64,000 bases of DNA from Cylicocyclus nassatus (taxonomy: Eukaryota; Nematoda; Chromadorea; Rhabditida; Strongylidae). The notes beneath the pieces were generated by a model. The model saw only the letters and a list, made by a program, of their open reading frames with translations, ran no database searches and was not told the origin of the DNA. The position numbers were made by a program, and so were the translations under genes. The stretch is taken from NCBI GenBank assembly GCA_958299035.1, contig CATQJL010000316.1, positions 45,257,585 to 45,321,584 of the forward strand, in the 5' to 3' direction. This document shows positions 46,989 to 58,625 of the stretch, one piece after another. Numbering within the stretch: position 1 is the first letter of the stretch; each line of letters opens with the position of its first letter.

Positions 46989-49900
46989 TTACATGGCTTT
47001 TGCATAGCTCGCTTTCTTTGCGTTGTATTGTGGACAAAGTTGTTTGAGCATTGCATCACGGATTTCCTGAAAAGTGTTAGATAGATCTACTGCCACGTGA
47101 TAGGACCGACTTGCCTTATTGCATGTAATATAGACCAGTAGTCTAGTGGCACATACAAACACGTACAGTACGGATATGATATCTGTGCAAGCCTCGTAGA
47201 TCTGAACGAAAACGTTTATTACATTAATTAAGAGCCGATTCAATTTACTTACTACATACGCCTCCTGAGTCTGAGTGGATTGGAAAGCAACGTACTCCCA
47301 CAGAGTGATAAGAACATTCAGAATGTTTGCCAGCAGATAGGAGCATACGATCATGACAAGAAGAAGTGTGGCTGAGCGGATTTTACTCTGAATTGTTATG
47401 ATAATTGTTATTATAATTATGTTAATTATGTTAATTATAATTGTTTTGACGGCCATGCAAGAAATGGTTCCTGTGACAAGGCGGAGTGAGGCAGGCTGGA
47501 GGAGACAGCGTGCAGAGTTGCTCGTGTGCTGGGCCGTACCAACACCGTGCCGGAACGCACCTGGACGCGAACCACATTAATCGATCGTCGTTCCGGCGCG
47601 ACGCTAGCATGGAGCGGTCACGGGCAACTCTAGAAGCAGCCAAAAGGCCATACCCGGGAATAATTTGCATTGAAGTTCCGAAGATGGTCTGATTTCGAGT
47701 ATGTTGCTAAGAAATCATCCAAATGGCTTGTTGTCTTTGAATAATCAACACAATTTTGGATTTACAAGCGATGAGCTTGTAACAAGACAAGACGCCTTTT
47801 TCAAAATTTTGAAAAAGGGCCGAAGTTTGGGCTGTCAAGTCCTTCAAGTTCCCCCGCCCCTCTCTCGCTGATCCGATTTCCTTGAAAAGATATTTGGGAC
47901 GCTCCAGCCAATTATTTCACTGCAGACTTACGTTGGTCTTGGTAAATCATAAAAATGGCCCTAAGAATTTGTCTAATCGAAGCCAGTAAAAGCGTACATG
48001 CTCACAGACTAATAAAAAAGGATTTGTGTAGCGAACAAAACACAAACCTTGTGATCACTGGAAAAGCGGAACATCTCCGCCGAACGTTGTTGATTACGTA
48101 GAGTGCTGACAATACTGTAGTTGAGGTACGCCAATAAAAAGAACGGCACAAAAACGGTCATGATATTTCTGAAAAGAACATGATGACACTTCCACTTGTT
48201 GATCTAGTTAGGATCTGGTTGCTTAGATATTATCGGCTAATGAGGAAGGTACTTTTAATGGCCGTGGTCTTTTGATATGAGATGCATATCATCTGAAGCA
48301 GCTTCGAACGCTGATTCTAATTCAGCTTTCCTTTTTTGCGGAACGGTCTTCTGAAAAGAGTTATGGAAGCCTGAAAATCCTATTTTAGGGGCGATCCTCA
48401 AGTTAGAGAGCGCTGCTATGTGCGTTGGTGGTCCAGTGGTGATGGTTAGTTGTTGGCATTGAAGGCGAAAGGCCGATGGTTCGAATCCAGTGCAGAGCGT
48501 ACCATTTTGCACTACGAAAGTGAGTTTAAAAACCACTGTAATTCGTCTGCAGATATTTACTGTAATGCCCTTGGCAAATGCGACTTAAGGAAAAATTTTC
48601 TGGTAAAACCGCTTGCTTGTTGAGATTTGGTTTTCTTCGCGAAAAAATTTATGTAAAGAGGTGAAGCGAAATCGCAAAGTGAGCAAACACAGACATTTCT
48701 CACAATGGGAAAGCGTATGAAGAAAACCTCCGCACAATTCTCATGCTCGCAAGTACCTCAAGTTACTAGGGGAAGAATATTGGAGTGGCATTTCAAATAA
48801 ATTCAAAACCTTTCAAATGAAATCAATCAAACCGGATTCGAACCATCGACCTTTCGCCTTTAATGCCAACAACTAATCATTACACCCCTGCACCACCAAC
48901 GCATGTAGCAACGTCCTCAAACTCAAGGAGCGCCCCAAAACAGGATATTCAGGCTTCCATAACTCTCTTCAGAAGAGCGCTCCGCAGAAAAGGAAAGCAG
49001 ATTTGAAATCAGCTTTCGAAGCTGCTTCAGACGGTATGCATCTCATATCAAAAGGCCACGGCCATTGAAAGTACTTTCCTTGTAAGTAACCTCTGCGCAT
49101 TTGTGAGAAATTATGCTCAAAGAGAAATTCTAACTGACCTGATGTAAAATCGAAATACTGTGCCATACCAGACGGTGTGTACTATATCTGTGAGGCCAGG
49201 AATATACTCAGAAATCCCTGTGCAATCACCGTTCCGGTCTAACTGGAAATATCACCTTGAGTAATACCTTGTTTACTTCTTCTCTAGAATAAATTCACTA
49301 TTTGGGCATGACCATTAAGGATGAACATATTGAGATGAGTAAACGTAAACCATTTTGAATATCGACGAGAAGTAGTTTAGGTGAATTAATCGCTTCCACT
49401 TCTCTTACATTGGCTTTATTGCTTATCTTGTTGTTAGATCAAGGCTTCCTAATTGGTCGTCCCATTCTTTTTCACTTGGAAAAAAACTAATTTTTTAGCT
49501 GGAAGTATTGCATTGTGCTTCTACCGAATTTCCACTTTTAGGTAGCAGCATTTTATATCTTGTCGTCACTTTTGAGTACCACAAAATATAAAAGTAAGCA
49601 ATTTATTTCGAACCTCCACTAGTTCTATTCGAATTAATTGCCATAATTTTCTTTGCCACGACTGTCGATTTCCTCGCTTTGAGCGGGATCATTTTGAGAG
49701 TTTCTAACCATTAAAAATTTTTTCTGTATATCACCTGGATTATCAGTTGAAAAGGAATTTCTTAAAGATGCAGCCAAGTTTCCTTTTGCCAATTTTAATC
49801 CCCAAGATTTTCAAAGGTTCTGTCTCCCCCAACCCCCTTCGTCTACTCCTCTCCCCTCCCGAAGGACTCTAAAAATGCCACTGGTAGACAAATTAGGTAT

Positions 49901-52064
49901 AGGCAAGGTGGGAAATTGTTATTCGTAGAATTTTTCAACGAAATTTTTGGGTTTTTACTTTAATCTTCACGTTGTAAATAATTTTAAGATGTTAGTGGGA
50001 TCATTTTGTGAATTCGCATCAAGTTCTCCCCAAATATATCACTAAAAAATAAGAATTCCGTTTGACCATTAGCTATTTTTTGGGACAACTATACGTCATC
50101 TCAGATAATGTGACTCTTTTTATCTCTCAGCTACGGTGCCTGCAGCTTGTTGAAGGTACGAGATATGCCACAATTTATTATTCATGTGCCGATCTATCAT
50201 ATTACCACTTTTGACGAGAATGGAAATCTGAGACAAGCTGTGTTCATTTATTAGCTAACGCAGTAAGAAGTGGATTGTAATGAAACTTTTAGGTAAATGA
50301 TACTTAGTGTGAGCCTGTTTGCCAACTTTTTTACAAGAGGCAAAAGCTTCTTCAAACATTACCTGGATCTCAAATACCAAAGTGCCTCGCAGCAGAAGCG
50401 ACAGCAAAAACATGTAGAAAGCGAGAAGTCCACGACTTCTTCGGAACCACTTTAGACTTCTGGACCTTTGTGTAATTAGATATCGTTCCAGCGTTCCCAA
50501 AATGATCAAATAGCAAGAAAATGTCATCGACACCTGAAATTGGCTATGATAAACACTAAGCATTTTTTAAAGGCTACTGTAATGAAGCTGTTAAAGAGCT
50601 CATACTCGTTTCAAAGTACATACAAGATTTTCTTAATGCTAGGCAGATTTTTCTTGTAGAAAGCAGATTTATCACTTTCGTTTCGTTCTGATTTGTTTAT
50701 TCTTAAAATATAACGACCATGACTGCTTCGGCTAATTGCCATATAATTTTTTTGATAAGCAAAAAAATCATGAATTATGTGCTTAAAGACTGTTTAAAAG
50801 CGAGCATTCCAGATGTTGCATTATACTCCACAAATTTTAGGTTTTAACCGTACTTTTATGGTCAAACCCCACTCTTGCATGCGCTCGATCTTCTAGACAA
50901 CATCACTTCAGGAAGAAGGTATTTTCACAGCTTACCTGACACATTGACAACAGTGGTCCTAAGTACCACCAATATAACTTTGTCAACCAAAGGATCTGAA
51001 ATAAAATGTTCAAAAAAATTGTGACAATATCTCAGCTGCACATATTTCCAATTCTTTTTGTTCTATTCTCGACTCTTTATAATAGTTTAATGTGCGCTTG
51101 GAGAAGACAGGAGCTTATGCGCAAACTATCACAGTTGGTAATTTCTCAAAAACCAAAGCAGTTCTACTCTATGAGTGTATAAAGCGTGAGGCGCAGGTAA
51201 TTTCTTTTAGCTGTTGACTAGCAGCATTCAGCATTTGTATTATAGAAGCAAAGTTTAGATTGATGTGCATTTCCATATTTTGTTTGGCGGTGAGGGGGGG
51301 TGTGGAGGGAGAATTAGTTTTGCATCGTGACGATCTCAATTCAAATCTTTTTTTAGACATCTTCTCAAATTTTTTACTCCTAGTAAAACAAACACTTGAA
51401 GCTCCTTCGCGATCGAATAAGGCATCGGAGAATGAGCGTATTAACCGAAACAATTCTTTTCATTGTGGCCATTTGAGTTACAGAACTGTGCAAAAGATTT
51501 CATTCTACTCGTCCACTCAAAATTTGAGCAGCATCCTATACTAGTCGTTGCACAGAGCGTGACTACCTCCTCTCCCCCCCCCCCCCTGCTCCCCTCACAA
51601 CATTTTCTTTGCTGTAACACTGATAAATAAGTAAAGCTCTCATATGATGTACTTTTTTATGAGAGGAGAGCTGAAATAATTTCTAAATATTCTGCATGTA
51701 TGCCTCCAAACCTTCGAAATGAATATTTCTTACTCAAAGTCACGCACCTGCAACCTGTCCTTTATAATGTCTAAAGCAATGACTGGACCATACATAAGTG
51801 AAAGAAAACTATCGCTCATGGCTAAAAGGGCGAGAAAGAAGAAGTGCGCATGTCTCGAGCAATACAGTACCTGAAACCTCGATTAGGGCAAATCTGCAGC
51901 AAACCATGGTCAAAATGGCAACTAACCTTTGCTATGAGCAGATTACACAGCAATGAAACAAAAGAGAGAATAGTGCCAGCTACAGCCATGTAGAATCGTC
52001 GATCATTTATTTCGACAGCGCATGGGTCAGCGAACGGATCCTCGTAAACAAGTGTGTCGTTCAT
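46989..52064 (-). CDS. Seven-transmembrane receptor, rhodopsin family, peptide-receptor-like
   Basis: Nine exons with agreeing phases: 52064-51927 (MNDTLVYEDP..., TM1 AGTILSFVSLLCNLLIAK), 51870-51748 (TM2 HFFFLALLAMSDSFLSLMYG), 50995-50936 and 50533-50363 (TM3 GPLLSMCQVSMTFSCYLIIL then LERY in place of DRY; TM4 GLLAFYMFLLSLLLRG), 49242-49139 (second loop with Cys, VHTVWYGTVFRFYI), 48168-48048 (TM5 MTVFVPFFLLAYLNYSIVST), 47387-47253 (TM6 ATLLLVMIVCSYLLANILNV), 47201-47115 (TM7 IISVLYVFVCATRLLVYITC) and 47066-46989 (EIRDAMLKQLCP..., stop TAA). About 340 residues, normal for the family. TM7 ends TRLLVY where NPxxY is usual. The layout recalls nematode FMRFamide-type neuropeptide receptors; ligand unknown. 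The intron 47067-47114 starts with GC. A donor at 46992 could add another tail instead of the stop. Confidence 0.85.
48422..48500 (+). ncRNA. tRNA-like sequence with RNA polymerase III A and B boxes
   Basis: TGGTCCAGTGG (48429-48439) fits the A box TRGYNNANNNG and GGTTCGAATCC (48478-48488) fits the B box exactly, 38 bp apart between boxes as in a tRNA. The ends do not form a proper acceptor stem, so this is a tRNA-derived (SINE-like) piece rather than a working tRNA gene. It is part of the left arm of the foldback element 48241-49082. Confidence 0.6.
48820..48906 (-). ncRNA. Inverted second tRNA-like sequence
   Basis: On the minus strand TGGTGCAGGGG (48895-48885) and GGTTCGAATCC (48844-48834) occupy the A and B box places. 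It is the mirror copy of 48422-48500 in the right arm; the B box is perfect and the A box is close to consensus. Confidence 0.6.
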
Positions 52065-52071
52065 CTGAAAT
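52065..52071 (-). promoter_or_regulatory. Splice acceptor directly before the receptor start codon
   Basis: TTTCAG abuts the ATG at 52064. In nematodes this arrangement is usual for spliced-leader addition; a 5'-UTR cis intron is the alternative. No promoter could be identified upstream. Confidence 0.6.
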
Positions 52072-54262
52072 TGCAGAAATAAATGGATTTTCAAGTTGTT
52101 GAGAAGCAAATAGAGAAAAGTGCGAAGCTGCAGGACCGAGGAAGAGCTCGTAAAGTTGTTCAAAAGCCTGAATGTTTAGCTGAGATTCACGATATACATT
52201 GTCAATTTCAAAGTCGGTACCGAAACAAAGATGAATGTGTACGTCCACGATGTTTTGATGCATGACAACTGACCTCAAGCTTAAAGGAGGTAGTGAGTAG
52301 ATGATGATAACCAAAAGTAAGCGTTACTCATTATTTCATTCAATTTTTCAAACGTTTTCCAGAAGACTTTGGAAAGAAAAGCGTTTAGTGGAGACAACCA
52401 ATAATTCACTTTTGCTCAAGTGATATGGCATGAAAATCTGTTTCCAGGTTTCAGAAATATTGCATTTCTTTGCATTTATTCTAGGTCACACAAACAACTA
52501 GAGAAAGAACTATTGATGCAACCTCTTTAGCATTTCGACAAGGCATGGTGAATCTGACGCCAATAGGAAACATATTTCAGTATTAATCATATTTTTCGTG
52601 GGTTGAACGATTATTAGTCGACCCTTTGAAGTGTTGAATTTGTAATTTTAAAAAGATTTTTTAATTTGTGACGAATACGCTAGAATGCGAACTGCTTGCA
52701 GAACAAGTGCGACATTCACATTTCCAGAGGTACCTAGGCATCAATCAGTTCCAGTAAGTTTTAAGATTCCTTAGCACCTTCCGCATTGTCTAGCTAATTG
52801 ACTTGATAAAGACGGAACATAAGTTTTCCTTAAAACACAGAGGTAGAATCCTATAAGATCAACAGACTACATTTGATGAACAATCCTACCGAAATTTACT
52901 TCTCTTTCTCTCAATCGAGACTCCGCCTCAGGGTCTAATAAATTGTAATTGGATTCCTATGGAAAGGATTAACAATATGCAAATTATGCTAAGCAAACAG
53001 CTGGCTAATATACACAAACCTGTTCTTAGAGGTTTTATGAAAGTACTAATAACAGTGAGGTCTTTCTACATATTCTATTCAACGGTTGGAGTTCTCGTTT
53101 GTTTCAAAAAGGGATAATCTTCAAAAGTTCTGAAAGATTAGAGCAGAAGTTTTCAAGAATTTGAAGATGTACGCACGAACTGCTGAGGGCACAAAGAAGG
53201 AGCACGTAGAAAGTTTGTGGTAAGACTTGAAGCCAAGTGATTCCTTCACTTCCAAGAATCAAACATGTTCCATTACTGATTGTTATTGATATGATTGGCG
53301 AAAAATTGCGGCAAATTATTGAAGGCTTCGCCAGCGAAACTCATACTCTTGCAAAAAATAATGCCTGACATTTTGTTCGATGACGCACATTCACAGCTAA
53401 TTCCAAAACTCACAGCTGTGAGAAAATACTGCTGCTAATTTGTAGCCGTGAAAGACAAGACCGAGCTGAGCACCAGAATGAGGAGAGAAACTAGCAAAAT
53501 GGTGATGGGCGGGGTAGCAGCCAGCAGGATAAGGATTTCGCCAACAAAGTGTGTATTGGAGCCAAAGAGTACGATGGATGTGAAAAATGTGGTTTTTCAT
53601 TTTGTAAGTTTTGCTTTAAATTAGGCGTAAAGGTAAAGTCTGAACTTATCCGGGTATCCTTATTTCTAACAAACTTAATTGCAAAAGTTTAACTAAGCTG
53701 GTCTAAGAGGAGCAGGCATTCGTGACGCCAAATTCAGCTACAAACCCTGGCCTAGTACCGTAGTACCGTATTCTTTCCAAAAGCGGACCGACCAAGTCCC
53801 TGAGATACGGTACTGGGCGAAAGTTAGAAGTTATACAACTCAATCTTTCGGGCATTCTGGTCAAGTTCATCGATATCCATATAGAAAATTTCGATGCTCA
53901 GATATGCTTGGATATTATCTGCTAGATAGTATTTAGATCAGAATTTTTGCCATTGTTACATCGTTGGTTTAGATGGAAAGAAGAAGCTATAGAAGGAAAA
54001 GAATGTTTGAACTGCAGCCGATATATGAGTCATTTCGCATTGCGCAGGAAATCGAGCAGCAGCTTCTTCAATAAATGGCTTCTCAACTAAGATTAATGCA
54101 TGAGGTCGATGTTCGCATACACTTGAGCTAAATGATGCGATTATGAAGTGTGTTCTAGCAAAGTGATGTAAGCAGCTTGCACCTGCTGCGCGGATGCTTG
54201 ATTTACAAAGTTCGAAAAGCGTATGATTTAGTCGCCATCATTCGAAAATTATTATATTCTTA
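52072..54262. other. No firm gene; one hydrophobic exon-like stretch
   Basis: On the minus strand 53600-53432 reads a strongly hydrophobic peptide (GEILILLAATPPITILLVSL LILVLSSVLSF in one frame, about 50 codons) that could be a membrane exon of another gene, but no acceptor or donor was found. The rest is AT-rich and shows nothing I can support. Confidence 0.35.
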
Positions 54263-54729
54263 CAAGGAGAAGAAGGTTAGCCGAATTGGCCTTTTGAGAT
54301 GAGACGCATATCGCTTTGAAAGGCAATTTTGTCTAATTTCAAGTCTACCTTTCCTTTCTTCTGCGAGTGTCTGGATGAAGACTTAAGAAGGTTACGAGTA
54401 AAAGTTGAATGCATGTTTGATGTAACATCAGTGGTCTGCATATATTAAAGACTATTTATTGCACAGAGTGATTCGACTGCTCTATTTGAGGAAATCCTAG
54501 GAGAATCCTGGGAAAAATACCCTAGGATATTATGTTGTATCCCAAAAGAATGTTACGACTGATTCTACCCTAGCTGAGCACTTAGCACTTTGTTTCTAAA
54601 GGCTCTCATAACTCCTCGCCTAGAAACCCGAAGCAGGTGAGGAAGGCAGATTTAAACAGCAATCCAAGCCCCTTTACCGCAGTATACATTTTACCGCAAA
54701 GGTCTTTTCGACTAACCATCCTTTCCTTG
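54263..54729. mobile_element. Foldback element, TTA target duplication
   Basis: It begins CAAGGAGAAGAAGGTTAG and ends CTAACCATCCTTTCCTTG, with TTA on both sides (54260-54262, 54730-54732). The arms share the core motif with 48241-49082 (TTGAGATGAGACGCATATC; CAAGTCTACCTTTCC). The centre (54420-54600) is not paired. Confidence 0.8.
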
Positions 54730-54732
54730 TTA

Positions 54733-57700
54733 GTAAAAAAGAAGGGAATTCGCAGCTCCAAGATATAAGGTAAAAGATCATTGAATTGACACATTTCACA
54801 GAGCAAATAAAGAGCAGATCGCCTCTTAAAAAAATCTTCCCCTTTCAAAAACACCGGCACTGGCCGTATGCTTTCAGGAAAGGCCTGAGATTTAGAGGCA
54901 AAGAGTTTTCAATACCTGAAGATTCTTACTTTTCCTCCATATTGTACTGCTGTGAATATAGAGTATTCAAAAATCAAAGCAAAGGGTCAAAAGAAACATT
55001 GCTCGATAAGTTCGAAAACGAGATGCACAAAAAATATGTTATTAGTTCTGTCCCAGCCCAACTTTTTTTATGTTCAGGCTATTTCATAGATTGGATTCTA
55101 ATGTAGCATGATAATTGCTCTGATCAATAACCACCTAAATCATCTTTATAAGATATATTTGATGGAACAACATGGTTACCGTAATAAAAAATGCCGTCTT
55201 CATTTGTAACAATTCTTGAAACACTGTGAGAAAGCAGGAACCTGAAGAGCAATGCTCGCGTTCTTTCTAATAGTGCTTTTCGCCTTACATTGGGTAGGTG
55301 GAGCTTGGTAAAAGATCAGATTTTTATCTCCGTAATCCGTAGCCCTTATTGACGAGTTTTTCTTGCTCTACATAATTATGTGCTATAGAAAAGACATAGC
55401 AGATAAGTTCTTGTTTGAGCAAATGCGCATGAATGCGTTGTGTTCTTCTTATACGGCAGCAAATCTTGATTCAAACCCTTTATTTGAAGCATCAAAGCTG
55501 TTTACAGAGTTAGTGCTATAAGGAAGAGTCAAAAGTCGATAAAGTTTCTAGAAGCTAGTCAAATTAGGACAAATTGCGCATTGTTCATGATAGAAATTCT
55601 CGAACAACTTATAATTCATAGTAGTAAAAATTTGGAATCATCTATACATAAAGATTCTCCAGCTAGAGACTGCTGCTCTATTCGTGAAATAAATAACAAA
55701 TTCAAAACCTCAAAGGGAGATTCTGTTAACAATAAGAGTGCATTCATCCTAGCACTTCTAGCTTTTCTCACTTTCAAGACCTCTTCAAAGTTTCGAAGAG
55801 TGAGACAAAAAGCTCGAGTGGATATTGGATATTACTGAAGCCAAGTCCCCAGTTGCACTTGCAGTCGGGACAGAAAGTTGAGTTCTGCGGTTATAATGTG
55901 ATTAGCTCTTGCTTGCAGATTTGTCGTGAAATATTTATTTTACATCAAAAGTGCAAAGAAGGGCAAAGGAGCAGGCTGAAAAGCTCTTAATCCGATAAGA
56001 TGCAGGAAGAAAATTCAGAAGGCTGCGCTTTTTTAAACAGAGATGTAATGTAGAGCTCAATGATCTGAATTTCCTGAACTGAACCATTTACATTTCGAGT
56101 CTACCCAACGGAAGGTACAGAATCAGAGAGAGTTGTCACAGTGAAATCTTCGCTACAGCTTGAACCAGCTTCTACTTGATGGTATTGTGTGAATTGCTTT
56201 TTTACAAAATCAAGATTAGCATACTGAGAAAATGGAGATGATCAGCTTTGAATTTAAAAGCTTAATTTGGTGCAGGGTCAAGAGGAAGATATCCAGATTG
56301 ACTCTAGATTCGATCCTAAATATATTCGACTATAATTCCCCTCCCAAACCCGCTGGGAAAATATTTACAAAATAGAAAAGTCGACATCAGGTTATAGAGT
56401 TTAAAAGAATAGGCACCTCCTATGACAAGAACGAGGGTTTTTTTTGTCAAAATATATGTAAGTTTGCTTCTTGGCTGTTTTTTGAGGGCACGTTGCCATC
56501 CTTTGTGAAAGGTGTTCTCGGGAGCCCAGTCAAATCTCTTTCTTTGATTTGGAACATGTTGTATAAACAAGTACAAAATGTCAGGTTTGCTTGGCAAGAT
56601 TTAAAGTAAAACTTTGTATTCTGAGGTAGCACAAAAATCTGCTCGTTCAAATAGTTATCGAACAGCGGCCTCAATTTTGAAACCCATAGCTTCATCAACT
56701 TTTTTAAAACACTTCTTTCTAATTACGATGGCAAATAAGATAAAGTGCTCTGCTAGTTTTTCGTTATCAACATTGTGAATCGTTCAAACTGCATTCCGAA
56801 TCTTCTCGAGTTAGACCTTGCTTGAAAGAAGTGAAATTTATCCTATTGGCCATCTTAGTTACCCTAACTTCACGCGTACAAGGTGCGGCTTTTTTGACTT
56901 TTTATTCGAACCGCTCAGACGCTTCACTGTAAGAGAGATCCTTATACAGTACGATTCCTTCAGAAGATGTACAGCACGGTATAGGTTCCTTTGGTTGCAA
57001 ACTCCTTCGGCGTGTGTGGGCTGGTCGATTTTGGAAAAATAATCGCCCGCGTCTTGCATCTATGAAATTAGGGTATTTAAGAAATAACGCTGTTAACAAA
57101 TATATTAAAGGCAAATTAAAAAGAAATGATTGCCCATTTTGCATGAAACTTTTTTGGTAAGGTACCAAATAGGCAAATTAAAATAGAAAAACCGCAGTCA
57201 AAACCTAAGAAAGAGGAAGTCTTGAGGCTCAAGATGCAAGATGTTGCTGACAAAAAAGACAGAACTTGTCTTACTGAAAGCAATTAAGCATGATCCTCCC
57301 TCAATTGCAGCACATCCACCTTTGAGAAAGTTGTTAACAAAAAGCAGCTAGGTAAACTGTTCAAAGATCTTCAAATCTTCTTAATCTTGTTTTCGAACAC
57401 AGCGATTCTTTTCTACAAATCTTAAGAAATTCGTAGTCTTAACCTTATTACATATGTTGCTTTTCCATTGTATAATGAACCTTTCAGAGGAAAAGGAAAT
57501 GTATAGGAGAGTTATGTAAGTGCCAATCAGTTCGACTTGCTTGCTATCGACCAGAGAGAAAATTGCATGCACAATGATATCAAGTTGGAAAAACGGAAGC
57601 AGAATTATTAATGAATTGAATCAATCAAGCAACAGCTAACTAGAGTTCAAATTATAACAGCTTCAGCTTCCGCATAACATCGAGATTGTCTAGACTATGC

Positions 57701-57751
57701 AGTATGGCAGTAACCACCTCAGAAACTCAGAACTAGGGTGCTATGGAATTA
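54733..57751. other. No gene seen
   Basis: About 3 kb of AT-rich sequence. The open frames on both strands are short and without domain, signal or splice support. Confidence 0.4.
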
Positions 57752-58623
57752 TTAGGGTGAACGGTAAAAAATGGGACACTTACGAAATAACTGGAGGTTT
57801 CTCAAGAAAGAGAAGTGATTAGACATTCCAATTTTGACAGATGTTAGAATATGTTATTCTCTTTCAGATAATACCTATATAAGGTCATTTGCATAATTAA
57901 TAATCTTTATGCTTGCTGAAATGTAAAGTTAGTCACTTCGACAAATTATGAACTTTGAGCAGTATCTGCGCAGTGAAACATGTGAGACCACCCAAAGTTC
58001 TACTGCTGGAGTGGGTGGTGGGACAGTCACCAAACCCACGACGGCTTGGTGGCCTCAACGTTCAAAGTCAGGAGATATGGCCATTAGCAGCTTCGAGAAC
58101 GAAGATACGCGTTATTCAATTCCTTCCAGGTGAACGCACGTTTTCTAGGTACCATCTGATAGAGCTTGTTACGCTCTGTCCATCCATGTGCAGCTTGCCT
58201 CAGATTTTGTCTATTTTTGGAAAATATAGGGCAAAACATAATTTTTTGGTTTTTTGTTGCGCCAAAAATAGCTATTTTCCAGGTTTTTTCGCAATTTTTC
58301 CTGAAATTGAAAAGAAATCTTAGGCATTTAACATATCGTTCAGAAGAGCATGAAAACCTCTTTCGAATGGTATGTCATTTGCTTTACGACTTTACGGTAT
58401 AGCAGTGCAAGTTTGAGAGTTGCTCAAAAAATCCTGTCGGAGTTTTTCACGACGCCGCGCGTATACGGTTATAGAGAGGAGCGGTAACGCGTTGCCAGAA
58501 TAATAGGCGAAGGCCGGTTATGTAAGCGACGTTTGAGTTGCAGCCTGCTTGTTATTGGTGAGGACAAAAAATCTTAAAATGTAATAGAAATCAAGCTGTC
58601 CCATTTTTCACCGTTCACCCTAA
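57752..58623. mobile_element. Inverted-repeat element, TA target duplication
   Basis: The ends TTAGGGTGAACGGTAAAAAA and the reverse of TTAGGGTGAACGGTGAAAAA match over about 27 bp (to GGGACA), with TA on both sides (57750-57751, 58624-58625). The interior is not palindromic and contains CCACCCAAAG...CTGGAGTGGGTGG-type short hairpins; no transposase was found. Confidence 0.75.
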
Positions 58624-58625
58624 TA

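Larger units (their letters stand above)
48241..49082. mobile_element. Intronic foldback element with tRNA-like arms, TAA target duplication
   Basis: It lies in the receptor intron between 48168 and 49139. The ends TGAGGAAGGTACTTTTAATG and the reverse of CAAGGAAAGTACTTTCAATG are inverted; TAA flanks both sides (48238-48240, 49083-49085). The arms also share GATGAGATGCATATC-like text, the core motif (gctgattc...agctttcc...) and a tRNA-like unit. Its end resembles CAAGG of 39569-40203 and 54263-54729, so these may be one family. Confidence 0.8.

Noticed and set aside
48422..48500. Functional tRNA gene
   Set aside because: A and B boxes are present but the ends do not form an acceptor stem and the unit is part of an inverted repeat; a tRNA-derived repeat is more likely.
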